A stretch of 64,000 bases of DNA from contig OY741280.1 in assembly GCA_963514095.1 (NCBI GenBank), positions 22,367,657-22,431,656 of the forward strand, read 5' to 3'. Below the pieces are notes generated by a model. The model worked only from the letters and a program-made list of their open reading frames with translations. It searched no databases and was not told the origin of the DNA. The stretch comes from Eutrigla gurnardus. Its lineage: Eukaryota > Chordata > Actinopteri > Perciformes > Triglidae. This document shows positions 10,681 through 20,831 of the stretch, piece by piece; within the stretch, counting starts at the first letter, position 1, and each line of letters begins with the position of its first letter. The translations under genes were made by a program, and so were the position numbers.

Positions 10681-13600
10681 CTGCCAATAATGCATGCCTC
10701 TAGACTCTTAATCTTGTTTATAATTATTATCGGATTTTAACTGTTAGCTTGACTATATTTATTCAAACACTCTAATGGCGTACCTGGCCCAGACTTCTTC
10801 GCCTATTTCTGGTCTCCGTGGCACGCGGTCTGGATTATTACTGTATGCCATAAAGAAGAGAAAAAATTAGCTCCAATTAAGAGGTAATTGCGGTGCCGTT
10901 GAGCAGTAACAAGATGCTAATGAAAAATCCCAGGCTTACGATGGGAAGGGGAGATTGCTTTTAAAATTAGACTGCTTCGCCGGTCTTGGCTCTCTGTGGA
11001 CGGAGGAATTAAGGCGGCGCGGGTCTGGCGAAGGGAAGTTTCGGCTAATTGCTCTCGAATCCCAGTGAAGTCCATTTGTGGCAATAATTGCCCTGTGATT
11101 GCCTTGTACCCTCTCAACTGACAAAGCTGCTCACAATATAGTATTTCTCACAGGCTGGTTTTATGTGCTTTTTTGTGCCTTTATTATGATTTTTAGTGGT
11201 TTAAGCCGACGTTGATTGACTGAACACGTTTAGAGTGGAAATGCAGGATACAGTAGGTACAGTGGATATGTTGATTGTCTGAGAACATAATTACGTCCAT
11301 AAGCCTTGAGGGAGATTGTGTGTTCGGTCATGTGTGTGTGTGTGTGTGTATCCGTCTGTCCACGGCTAATCTGCCATACTGCTGGACCCATTAGCCTAAT
11401 ATTTCTGTTGTCCTCATTTATGACTGTATTCTCGATGACCTCACGGTGGCTGTTTTATTACATCACGGCCTGCTGACTCCTCGCTCCTCTTAAACGGCCG
11501 CTCACAGCCGCACGTGATCAACAACAATCAGAAACGAGGAATCCTTCCTGTGTTTATTAACGATGACCGTAGGTCAGTAAGGCGCTGAGGGAATGGTTAG
11601 TACTGAAGTTGTGTAGTGCAGCTACACATGAAAAAAAAACAAAATCAATACCCGAGAAGTTCCCAGAGAGCAGCACATTCAAAATGTATTTTATTTTTTT
11701 TTAACTGTCTAGATGGATGACAATTGTTTTTTGTATTCATGCGGTCAAACGTTATAGTGGTCATAGTGGTTTGCATCGATGGAGATCTGCACTACAAAAG
11801 GTACAAACAATTCCCATTGTCTTATTTCCCTTTCCTGTCAGTCATAAGTGGCATTTTTAGTCACGTATCGCTTCACTCGTTTGCTCACGTTGTAATCTAA
11901 ACATTCATTGTGGTTTTGACAATCCGCCGTCTGCATGAAGACGATCCAAACCAACCCTGACTATCGGCTGGTTTTTCTTTCTGTGCTTTCGGACCACGGG
12001 AAGAAAGTGTTCCACTCCTTGATACAAGAAGCAGATGTCTATTTTTCAACCCCCTGAGGCAAAATATGTGCTTTGCCACCGACCCAGTAACTCAGCAGCA
12101 CAGCAGCAGCTTTATGGATGATAGAAAGCAGAGGCTTTTTTTCCCCAAGAAATAAATTGTCATTCCTCACCATTCAACTCAGGACAGGCGTCCTTATTCA
12201 GAGTTTAGCTCCGAGCGGCTAAGTCTCCATCATCCCCCCTCTGAGTGGTGCGTTCGCCTGCTGAGTCACTCTTTTATCATTCTGTGTGTAGCAGTGCTTC
12301 TGGCTCCGAGATGAACCGATAACGCCACAGGTTCAGGTTCTTCCCGCCTGCTGTCATAAACTGATAAAGTGAGGCAACAGTTTCTAGGCAATAGGTAACG
12401 GTTTTCCAAACCAAGAGTGTGTCGAGGAGCGCCGTTATCTGATGTCACGCCGCCACCGCCGTGGAAAACAATATGAAAGCAGCCGAGCAAACGTCCGCGG
12501 GATCTACGGCTGGGAAAGTTGCGAGCTGAAACAAACTTACTCGAAGGGCCAGCAGATGGATATCGGCCTCGGACAAAGAAAGTAATCGGTGGTTTTCAAT
12601 TACCACAAATAAATCAAAACACAGACATGTCAGAATTTCATAAATTTGGAGGGATAGATGACCGGCACTTTGCCATTGGTGACCAAATTGTGGTTTTGGG
12701 GTTACGGTTCTGTAGGTGAATATTGTATATTTAACAAAAATGCCTGCAATGTAAACGTGATGCTCCATCGCTAACAGGGCTAGCATGCTAGAACTGATAA
12801 ACAGCAGCTGGTGCGGTGCCAAAACTTTCTGGGTAACTGATGCTTTTTAGAATTTCAGTATGGCTGTTTGGTTGAAAATGAATCATCCTAACGCCGGAAC
12901 ATCGTGTAGTGAACGGTTCTGGACGAATGATTGTACCGTTTCGTCCCCAATGGTGGTCAAACTGGGTTTCAAGTAAAATCCTGTCATCAGGATTTAATCC
13001 CTGCTTTTACCGCCTCCACAACTCGGGAATCCAAACAAACATCTGTATTTATGATATTCACGTAATTATAGTCAGTTAGCCGAAGTCTTCATTCATATGA
13101 TACAGTTTGGGGAAAAGGCATTTATTGGATGATTCAACCGGTGGTTTTGAATTCATGTGTAGAAGGTTTTTATCACATTTTTTGATCTGTATATGACTCT
13201 GCGGGAAAAGCGCCCGTTAAAACAGTTAAAAGGAAAGCAGAAGTGTCACTTCTATTGCCGGGTAAAGATAATCATTGCCTCACACGGTTCATTCGGGGTG
13301 TTTTTTTCTAGAGCGTAGAAGTAAAATACCTTCCTCTGCAGGCTCTTTGTGTTCCAGCTAGTTGGGGATTAAGGTGCTGCTTTTTTGGAGGAATTTCTTT
13401 TAATAAAGATTGTGTTTTGGGGTCTAGAGGCGTTCAGTATAGACCAGACTGTGTTTTTAGTCGTCATTCAGTTTAATTGTTATTTATTGGAGGGTTTTCA
13501 TCCAGTTAGATTTGTCACCATCCTTTTTTATTATTATATCCCCAAATCTGTGATTTTAGCTGCTTGAGGGGGAAGTAACTTCATTTCTTATTATAATGGG

Positions 13601-15256
13601 TTTAAAAAGTTTGTGAAATAGTCACAAAATGTAAATCTACTGACACTAATTTTCCATTTTTTCACATGGATGTGTTTTTTGAACTGCGAACCTGAGACCG
13701 GGCTGTAAATAAGTATGTTTTTAGTCATTTGCATACATACGCAATGCCTTGGTACAGACTCACAGGCCCAGTTCTACAAGCCCCGAGACTTTAAAAAGGC
13801 ATTCTGGGTAAACACAATTAATCATGACATGTTTCCGAGGGTGGCATTTTGTTGTTGTTTTTTTCTTCATCTTTAATAATCTGTGTCTTTTTGGCTGAGG
13901 AGCTCGGATGCACACGAGATTTATGACATTTTAAAGGGTATTTACTTTCCAAATGTCAACCAATCATGCAGTTTAATCTCCGGAGTGGTTGCATGCACTC
14001 GAGCATCAGGAGGTAGCGTGGCCACAGCAGGAACATTTTAATGTCTGTGATTAAAAAAGAAATAAATAACTTATGTAACTTTTAAGGATTCATAGTGCCT
14101 TCATTTATATAGAATATAAATAGCATCTTTTGCAGCCAGTTTTATCATTTTCACGTATTAAACAGCTTGACAACGTGCACATTAGTCACAATACAGCATA
14201 AACTAAAATAATGAAAGAGACTATTTGGGTCTCCTGCTGCTTCCTTGCCATCCATTCTAATCAGGTAGTGTTCATTTAGGCGACGCTAAGCGTGACAGGT
14301 GGCCCATCGCTGGCATTCAAGGAGTTAAATTTCTAATTAAAGTGGTGTGAGGTGGCGCTGATAGTGTTGTCTGAGAATTACAAAGCACGGGAACTTTTAC
14401 TATTTATGCCATTTAAATTGCAGGTCTGCGGTTAAAAGCCTGGATGTGTTTAATTAAATCGCAGTCAGGAACTCATCACAGCCATGTTTAATCGTTTGTT
14501 GTCAAGGTGATGACAAGCGAGGATGGGGGGCGAAGAAAAGACATGAACATGATTAGACAGGCGGCGTCTTCGTCCTCCTTCCTGTTTTATTAAGAAACAC
14601 CTGAGCGAAGAATCAAGGGAAACTCAGCTGTCCGTTTAATTCAGGTTCTGATTGAACACTTGCTTGTACGACTAATCATATTCATTAAAAAAAGTTTGAC
14701 ATTTGTATCTCAACATGAAACGTTTGTGGTGGACATTCATACACTTCTTATCCTTCTTATGCTCCATTTTCTTTGCTAAAAAATAATCCATGCTGCCCTC
14801 GTAACGAACCTGTCCAGCTGTGCGTCAGCATTTAATTTTTACTTTCAGTTATTGCTGACAAGGTTGGATTATCAATCAGGCAGAGCGGTTAAACTCCCCC
14901 TCCAGACTCCTACGGGGAATTTAACCCCCCAGGTTCAGTTGATGGCTATTAGAATATGGGAATTTGATTAATTTGCGAAATTTGCATCGCTAAAACATGA
15001 CATCAGCTGAAATGATAAGAGCCATCAGGGAACTAGAAATATCTCCACGACTATGTTTTCCCCAGATGATGAATCCTAATGACTTTCATTGAAACCAAGA
15101 AAAAAAAACTCCCAAGAAAGCGAAATCACCAGCACCACTCAAACCAAGGACCCTTCACTGCTCCGTTCAGCTGCTTCACAGCACCTCGGGACAAGAAGTT
15201 ACAAGGCTTATTATTCCCAAATGCAATATCAATTTTAAACAAGAAGAAAGTACACT
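10681..15256. other. Non-coding, with possible conserved blocks
   Basis: No gene recognised. Two stretches (about 10860-11110 and 14230-14560) are rich in TAATT/AATTA cores on balanced-composition sequence without low complexity, as often seen in conserved non-coding elements. A short TG run lies at 11333-11349. The minus-strand frame 12445-12822 is unrecognised and has no supporting splice or domain evidence. Confidence 0.4.
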
Positions 15257-15261
15257 CTTAC

Positions 15262-15616
15262 TGTTATAAGAATTTTGTATAACCTCATGTCTTAAAGTTC
15301 TCTTTGTTCAGGTTACAGCTTTATGTGTTGAACTGTTTATTTCTTTAGTCTCCCCATGGCTGACCTAAATGTTATCAGAGGCCTGGTAGTCATGATGTCT
15401 TGTTCTGCATGAAGGTTAACTGTCAATGACGCATTATCTCCTTTAAAAGACTCAAGTCACAACAGTGATTTGAGCACTTTCTCTGTAGCATCCTCACACG
15501 TTGTTGCATTGTAACTGCTCCTCTTGTACAAGATTAAAGTCAGACGTCGACTTTACTTATGTCTCTGATCTCCTCCTTGGGTGAATTTATTCGTTTACGG
15601 GAAAATTCTTTTAACA
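15262..15616 (+). repeat. 5' LTR (355 bp)
   Basis: Starts TGTTATAAG and ends TTTTAACA. A TATA-like CTTTAAAAGA is at 15441-15450 and the polyadenylation signal ATTAAA at 15533-15538. By eye it differs from the 3' LTR at 14 of 355 aligned bases, plus a 6-bp gap after ATCTCC. Confidence 0.96.
15533..15538 (+). promoter_or_regulatory. LTR polyadenylation signal ATTAAA
   Basis: ATTAAA lies about 83 bp downstream of the TATA-like element, which would give a short R region ahead of U5. The same motif is kept in the 3' LTR. Confidence 0.6.
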
Positions 15617-15618
15617 TT

Positions 15619-15636
15619 TGGCGCCCAACGTGGGGC
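15619..15636 (+). other. Primer binding site, tRNA-Lys1,2 type
   Basis: TGGCGCCCAACGTGGGGC begins two bases after the LTR end. This 18-mer is the classical site complementary to the 3' end of tRNA-Lys1,2, with no mismatch to the consensus I know. Confidence 0.93.
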
Positions 15637-15860
15637 CCAATATCTGTTTCTCTTCTCCAACTACCGGACCTGAACACCTTGCAAGGCGGGCCCGGCTGGA
15701 GAGGAGAGCAGTGACGGGGTCCGAACGAAGGAGGAATCTGAGGCATCAAAAACAAATCGGGCAAACACAAAATTCCTGAGTGAGAAAGTTTTCACCATTT
15801 GGTAAAACGACCGAGATCTAGGATCTCGAAGACTGCGTCTGTGCCAGTAATAGACAGCCA

Positions 15861-15964
15861 GGTTTAAAGTCCGGGGGCTTAGGTCCGAAAAGCATTGAGG
15901 GGGTGGGAGACCCGAAAAGCGCCGCAAAGCTGTCTAGGGTTGCTCGGTTTAAAGTCCGGGGGCT
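15861..15964 (+). repeat. Duplicated 19-mer in the retroviral leader
   Basis: GGTTTAAAGTCCGGGGGCT occurs exactly at 15861-15879 and 15946-15964, 85 bp apart, between the primer site and the splice donor. The sequences after each copy (TAGGTCCGAAAAGC and ACGGCCCAAGAAGC) also resemble one another, so the unit is probably longer than 19 bp. Confidence 0.85.
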
Positions 15965-16192
15965 ACGGCCCAAGAAGCAACGAAGCAATCCAGGATTCTC
16001 AACTTGCCGAGAAGGGTTTTACCAGATCGGATGAAAAGGTTTTCTACTCATTTAGCAAGACACAGAGAACTGTGTTGACAACAGTCGACCAGTTACAAAA
16101 AAAAAGGAGAGGAGGGATTCTCCTATCGGGTAGTTTTGATTAGGAGGGAGTCTTGCTAAGTCAGTAAAAAACCTGAGGTCAAACAAGCACCT

Positions 16193-16319
16193 CGGAGTAC
16201 TGGGTCTGAGAACAGTATAAGGGACGTCTTTGGAACGACGAGACCTACTTTGATTCCTACCTCAAAGTACTGGGTCTTGATGCCAGTAAAACGTCTTTGG
16301 AACGACGTAAACTACTTTG
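16193..16319 (+). ncRNA. Tandem pair of three-way-junction RNA folds in the leader (candidate packaging/dimerisation element)
   Basis: Each copy has an outer stem and two hairpins. Copy 1: CGGAG (16193-16197) with CTTTG (16248-16252) through two G.U pairs; TACTG (16198-16202) with CAGTA (16213-16217); CGTC (16225-16228) with GACG (16237-16240). Copy 2: CAAAG (16263-16267) with CTTTG (16315-16319); TACTGG (16268-16273) with CCAGTA (16283-16288); ACGTC (16291-16295) with GACGT (16304-16308). The loop TTTGGAAC is identical in both. Pairing was read by eye. The packaging role is inferred from position just upstream of the splice donor and gag. Confidence 0.6.
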
Positions 16320-16367
16320 ATCCACCAGGCCGCCTGAGTTAACAAAAAAAGGAAAAGCGCTATCATT

Positions 16368-16376
16368 CAGGTAAGA
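16368..16376 (+). promoter_or_regulatory. Candidate major splice donor of the provirus
   Basis: CAGGTAAGA is a near-perfect 5' splice site (cut after 16370), 170 bp before the gag ATG. This is where retroviruses place the donor used for spliced env mRNA. Confidence 0.65.
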
Positions 16377-16539
16377 CAAACATTAGTTTTTTGCTGAGCA
16401 CGTTCGTATTATATTTGTTTGTGAGTTTCTGCCGTGTATGTTTTTCTTATTATTATTATTATATTTGTTTGTGAGTATATATATACAACTTATTTAAAAT
16501 AAAATAGGATAGGGTGAACTAGATATAAATAAAATAAAA

Positions 16540-16680
16540 ATGGGTAACAGCCATTCGTGTTGCGGCCGGAACACGGAAGGTGATATACAGGAGATTCAAA
16601 GTATATGCAGGAAAAAGATAAAGACAGCGTCAAATATCTTAAGCTGTGGAAAACCAAATATGGGTTTCGGGGAAGACTAA
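16540..16680 (+). pseudogene. gag: gag N-terminus (matrix), truncated by a stop
   Basis: The ATG at 16540 follows an A-rich stretch. The frame begins Met-Gly-Asn-Ser, a typical N-myristoylation signal of retroviral matrix proteins, then has a Cys-Cys pair. It closes after 46 codons at TAA 16678-16680. Gag normally runs to several hundred codons, so this is a remnant. The sequence up to about 16740 is charged and looks like gag continued beyond the stop. Confidence 0.65.
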
Positions 16681-16779
16681 ATGTGGAGGAAACTAAGAGA
16701 TTGGGAGCAGGAAGATAAGGAAATTAGACTAGAGCAGGAGTGAAAAGTAAAAGAAGCACACAAACAGACAAGTTCTAAT

Positions 16780-17358
16780 CTTTGTCCTGTTCTTTATTCT
16801 CGCCGAGAACAACGGAGAGATGATGACGAAGTCACTCTGGGTCCGACGCCTGTCCCTCCCCCTACCCGGATCAGCCTCATCTGCGGCCACCTCCACTCCA
16901 CCCCAGGCCGGCACATGTTGCGGCCTCCTCCAAACCGCCAGAAGCCTCCGCTCCGCAAATACCAGGGCACCCATGGGACGCAGAACAAGGGGGTAAAACC
17001 CGTAGCGGTAAGACATTCAATCCTCTTATTTCATCACATACACAGAAACAAGGGAAAGGAGGAGATAAGTGACTACTTTGTTTTGATGATGATGGTGATG
17101 ATTGGAGGAGTGATTGCAATGTGTTTTACCGAGAGGGTGCACCGAGAAAGCGGGGTGGATGGCGGAGAGGAGGAGGAGGAGGGAGAGGAGGGGGCGCGGA
17201 GGGGAGCAGATGGAGAGACAGGAACGATGTTTGCTAAAACTGGACATTGGGTGAGAGGCTGCAGGTCCGGAGGAGGACGAGGAGGAGGGGCAAGAGGCAG
17301 AGGACTCAGACGGCATCGAGACTCATCTCCCCGGTGCCGAGAATCACCATCTGCGTGA
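16780..17358 (+). pseudogene. gag: gag central/C-terminal remnant with proline-rich segment and broken zinc knuckle
   Basis: The region 16850-17000 has proline-rich stretches (VPPPT-like and RPPPN-like). The open frame 16915-17358 ends with an acidic run, then a nucleocapsid-like piece at about 17228-17275. There the Gly-His and final Cys of a CCHC knuckle remain but the first two cysteines are not in frame. An Arg-Gly-rich tail follows. Capsid is essentially absent, which implies deletion between 16740 and 16850 or nearby. Confidence 0.6.
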
Positions 17359-17384
17359 CTATCTCAACGGACAGGTCATGCTGA

Positions 17385-17421
17385 GACACACACACACCCA
17401 CACACACACACATACACACAC
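17385..17421. repeat. (CA)n run inside the provirus
   Basis: Imperfect CA repeat between the gag and RT remnants, marking part of the deleted protease/N-terminal RT region. It could be microsatellite growth after insertion or part of the deletion junction. Confidence 0.85.
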
Positions 17422-17459
17422 AGCACACAGGCGATGTCATCAAATTTAGCCAATTTTAA

Positions 17460-17716
17460 CCCACCAAAATTCTATTGTATGTTGATGATATTCTGATGGC
17501 TTCAAAAACTCAAGCTGACTGTAAAATAGACACTTTAGCACTGCTGAAGTTTTTAGCTGAACAAGGTCACAAAGTAAATTATGTCATTCTTAGGCATGAC
17601 AGGCTTTTGCAGGCAATGGATTGCTAATTATGCTGAATTAGCACAACCTCTGCAGAGTGTAATCTATGATCAACCTATGGCAGCCAGAGATAATATTATT
17701 TGGACACAAGAGGCAT
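17460..17716 (+). pseudogene. pol: Reverse transcriptase fragments (YVDD and connection region)
   Basis: Codons for Tyr-Val-Asp-Asp, the RT catalytic box, are at 17478-17489, and the frame stays RT-like to about 17580. A second RT-like piece with FLGMTGFCRQWI starts near 17588 in a different frame and runs into WTQEAW near 17716. The fingers, most of the palm and the stretch between these pieces are missing. The FLG...GFCR signature points to the gamma/epsilon RT lineage. Confidence 0.8.
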
Positions 17717-18050
17717 GGTAACATCTACAGGCAAAGCTATTCAACACAAAGATTTGATACTAACTTTATTGGATGCTAATCTCCTACCAAAAGCAGTTGC
17801 AGTTTGTAAATGCGCAGCACATACTACCGGGACTGATCCAGTTTCACGGGGAAACCGCAAAGCAAGCGAAGAAGCTAAACGTGCAGCAACAGAGGGACGG
17901 GGCACAGATTACATTTGTGTAGCTGATACTGACACAGAACACATTGACCATGATATCTTGAAGGACATGCAGGCTACAACACCAGACACTGAGAAATCAC
18001 TGTGGCGCGACAAAGGAGCAAAACAAACAGATGACGACATCTGGAGATGA
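17717..18050 (+). pseudogene. pol: RNase H C-terminal fragment
   Basis: The open frame (17700-18050) contains LLPKAVAVCKCAAHTTGTD and a GN...A...A motif, as in the last helix-strand part of gamma-type RNase H. The N-terminal catalytic residues are absent, so the domain is incomplete. The tail leads toward the integrase N-terminus. Confidence 0.7.
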
Positions 18051-18055
18051 CCTGA

Positions 18056-18690
18056 GGGTAAGCCCATCCTTCCTAAAACCCTCTATCGATTTGCGGCTAT
18101 TTTGAGCCATGGGATTACCCATGTCTCAACAGGAGGGATGTGGCAATGATAAGTAAATGTTTTACAACATATGGATTCCAAAATTACTCTAAAAATGTTT
18201 GTGCATCCTGTTTGATTTGCTCCAAGCACAATTCACAAGGAAGAATGAGACCTAAAAGAGGAGCGTTCCCGAAAGCTGAATATCCTTTCCAAACAATATG
18301 CATGGACTTCATCGAACTAAACAAATCAGAGGGGAAGAAATACTGTCTGGTAATAGGAGATATGTTTTCAAAATGGGTTGAAATCACACCAACAGCAACA
18401 AACGACGCTATAGTGGTAGCAAAAGTCTTTGCTACTATTATTGCACTAAGATTCGGATTCCCAGAAACAATGTATTGTGATAACGGTCCACATTTCAGAA
18501 ACCAAGTCATGGCTAAATTATCAGAAATGTCTAACATTCAACTAAAAGTTTCATTGCAGTTATCACTGGTCATCTACTCGCTGGGAAGGTCCATATCAGG
18601 TACCAGGTTCTGCTATCTACACCGACAGCAGTCCACATCGCTGAGAGAGGAACGTGGGTTCATCTGACACACTGTAAGAGAGCATACAGC
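18056..18690 (+). pseudogene. pol: Integrase remnant: split HHCC zinc domain, partial DDE core, C-terminal GPY-like piece
   Basis: The two histidines of the zinc-binding domain (H-x3-H, codons at 18108 and 18120) are in a different frame from the CxxC pair. That pair lies at residues 21 and 24 of the open frame 18140-18667, so a frameshift splits the domain. The catalytic core keeps the first Asp (18304-18306) and second Asp (18479-18481, in CDNGPHF). The frame then jumps past the region that should hold the catalytic Glu into a GPYQV-type C-terminal segment near 18590, itself shifted in frame. The enzyme is inactive as read. Confidence 0.85.
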
Positions 18691-18726
18691 ATTCCAGGGG
18701 GGACAGATAAGTAAAAACACCACACC

Positions 18727-19367
18727 ATGGCAGATAGACTGTGGCATCTGTTTCGAAGGACGGGATGCGGTATGAGAGGGAGCATTGTGTCTAATCAGTC
18801 TGGTAGCAGTGATAGTGGTAGTTCCGATACTCTGGGTACACAAACGTCACTCTCGACAATCGAATGGCAACAACAATCGCACCGCAGCTGAATCACTGAT
18901 TGTAGATTCGACACTAGCCAATACAACGCTAGCTAATTCAACACCAGCCAAATTAAGAGCTACAAGAGAAATCGGACCGCAAATTGTATAACTTTGTGTC
19001 TCTAGCCGCTGACAGGAACTGCACCACTGTACACCACTTGTTTCCCCCTGTGCATACTCACACGCGGCCACCCTGGTTTGAGCCATATGATGGCGACTAC
19101 ACCTGTCTGTCTAGAGAAGAAGGTACGGTTAGTGTAGGAACTTTGGCTCCCTGTAATCTAACCCTGAAGCTATCAGCAGGAGAAGGGGGTGTGCAGGATG
19201 CGTGGGTGAGAAGACAACTTGTGACCAGGGCGGACATCTGGTGGTTCTGCGGTGGTAAGACATTTAGACCAACATTAACATCGATTGGACTAACTATTTG
19301 TATTTTAACCAACAAAGGTTCATCAATTATGTCAGAGACAGCATCAAGGGGTTGTCTTCACAATTAG
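18727..19367 (+). pseudogene. env: Envelope surface-subunit remnant
   Basis: A hydrophobic leader-like stretch (CLISLVAVIVVV, about 18788-18823) is followed by an asparagine/threonine-rich segment with possible N-glycosylation sites. The open frame 18984-19367 then has cysteine-containing SU-like sequence including a DIWWFCGG motif as in fish endogenous envelopes. Frames do not join cleanly. The C-terminal SU, cleavage site and fusion peptide are missing where the SU frame meets the TM frame (about 19290-19310). Confidence 0.65.
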
Positions 19368-19927
19368 ATAGGACTAGTCTCTTGGCATGGCAGAAACGGC
19401 TGGCGCTGGACATGCTGCTGGCCGAGAAGGGAGGCGTGTGTAAGATGTTTGGGGATATGTGTTGCACTTTCATTCCCAATAACACCGCCCCTGACAGCAG
19501 TGGGACTAGGGAGCTGGCAGGTTTGACATCGCTATCCGAGGAGTTCGCAGAAAACTCAGGTATTGACGATCACCCTTACTTTTCATGGATGGAGAGCATG
19601 TTCGAGAGGTGGTCAGGACTCATACAATCAGTTCTGATAACCATAATTATAATGACCATAATTATGACTACGTTGTGTTGTTGTTGTGTTCCATTCCTGA
19701 GAGACTTAGTTCAGAGGCTGATTGACGTTGCCATGAACAAGATGTTACTGTACACCAGAGTGCCGGATGAGGAGGATAAAGGTGATGCAACATCATATCT
19801 ATCAGATAACAGTGACGATGAAATAACCCCTGTGAAGTGTGCTTCCCGACTCCTAGGTGAGCAGAAAGTTCCAGGTGATCTGGAAGCTGAGGACATGTGC
19901 AGGGACTTGGAGGATTTCTATGATTAG
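19298..19927 (+). pseudogene. env: Envelope transmembrane-subunit frame, 209 open codons, no entry segment
   Basis: The frame opens at a TTG codon without its own ATG; the first in-frame ATG is downstream. It carries a coiled, immunosuppressive-domain-like stretch at about residues 28-47, then C-x6-CC (19439-19465), the disulfide motif of gamma-type TM subunits. A membrane-proximal region rich in W/F follows, a strongly hydrophobic anchor at about 107-130 ending in four cysteines, and a long acidic tail of about 79 residues. The fusion peptide and cleavage site are absent. No stop interrupts 629 bases, in contrast to gag and pol. Confidence 0.8.
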
Positions 19928-20461
19928 TAGTTTAAATAAAAATAAAAACATAAATTCCACAGCACAATGATGTATTTACAGAAAATCCCAAAAGGAAGAT
20001 GTAAGATACTGATAAGCATTACGAGTGCAGCGTCAAGAGAAGGATGTTATCTCCACTGTATGTTAATCACATGATGGAAGGAAGTCTGTAATGTTTTATT
20101 GTTTTCCACGAGCTCAGGGTGAGATTTCTTAGGCAGGGTCAGGTTCGACTAACGGGATCGATGGGATGACCAGCCTGCGTTGGACATTTTGTTTGATTTC
20201 TATTCTTCCTTCCTATTAAGCTTTAGACTGTTAGAGATTAGAATTTTTTATGTATAACCTTGTTTGAATTGAATCATTGTATTTTCCCGATTGGACTGGA
20301 GGACCACAAGGCGGTCGCCTGTAGGCAGAGGGGCCGTGAGAGAATTTCCCTGCCTGAATGTAAAGATGGACACTGAAGTTGCTATGAAACTGCCTGACAG
20401 GGTTTTCGCTCTCACCCTCCACAAAATGTAACTAATGATTATGCTTGAGATAAGCGTAAAC
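19928..20461 (+). other. Proviral 3' non-coding stretch before the polypurine tract
   Basis: About 530 bp between the env stop and the 3' LTR with no frame I recognise. Some fish retroviruses carry accessory genes here; none can be supported. Confidence 0.55.
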
Positions 20462-20470
20462 AGGAGGGAA
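20462..20470 (+). other. Polypurine tract
   Basis: AGGAGGGAA directly abuts the TG of the 3' LTR, the position of the plus-strand primer. Confidence 0.85.
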
Positions 20471-20831
20471 TGTTATAAGAATTTTGTATAACCTCATGTC
20501 TTAAAGTTTTCTTAGTTCAGGTTACAGCTTTATGTGTTGAACTGTTTATTACTTCAGTCTCCCCATTGCTGACCTAAATGTTATCTGAGGCCTGGTAGTC
20601 ATGATGTCTTGTTCTACATGAAGGTTAACTGTCAGTGACGCGTTATCTCCTGTGCCTTTAAAAGACTCAAGTCACAACAGTGATTTGAGCACTTTCTCTG
20701 TAGCATCCTCACACGTTGTTGCAATGTAACTGCTCCTCTTGTACAAGATTAAAGTCAGACGTCGACTTTACTTATGTCTCCGATCTCCTCCTTGGGTGAA
20801 TTTATTAGTTTACGGAAAAATTATTTTAACA
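20471..20831 (+). repeat. 3' LTR (361 bp)
   Basis: Same ends as the 5' LTR, six bases longer through TGTGCC or an equivalent insertion near 20650. It is followed at once by CTTAC, matching the 5' flank. Confidence 0.96.

Larger units (their letters stand above)
15262..20831 (+). mobile_element. Endogenous retrovirus (defective provirus), Lys-primed, gamma-type envelope
   Basis: A 5,570-bp provirus with TG...CA LTRs at both ends and a 5-bp target duplication CTTAC (15257-15261 and 20832-20836). In order: 5' LTR, tRNA-Lys1,2-type primer site, leader of about 900 bp with a splice donor, gag remnants, RT, RNase H and integrase pieces, env SU and TM pieces, a 3' non-coding stretch, polypurine tract and 3' LTR. 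Protease, most of RT, the C-terminal part of the integrase core and much of SU are missing. It cannot encode a complete virus. The RT, integrase and env pieces look like the gamma/epsilon class of fish elements. Confidence 0.95.

Noticed and set aside
12445..12822. 125-codon minus-strand frame
   Set aside because: No family features, and the translation is a mixture of low-information hydrophobic stretches without context.
18184..18537. 117-codon minus-strand frame inside the provirus
   Set aside because: Antisense shadow of the integrase remnant.
16540..19927. Provirus able to make complete viral proteins
   Set aside because: Protease and most of capsid and RT are gone, the integrase core lacks its glutamate region, and env lacks its cleavage and fusion segments.
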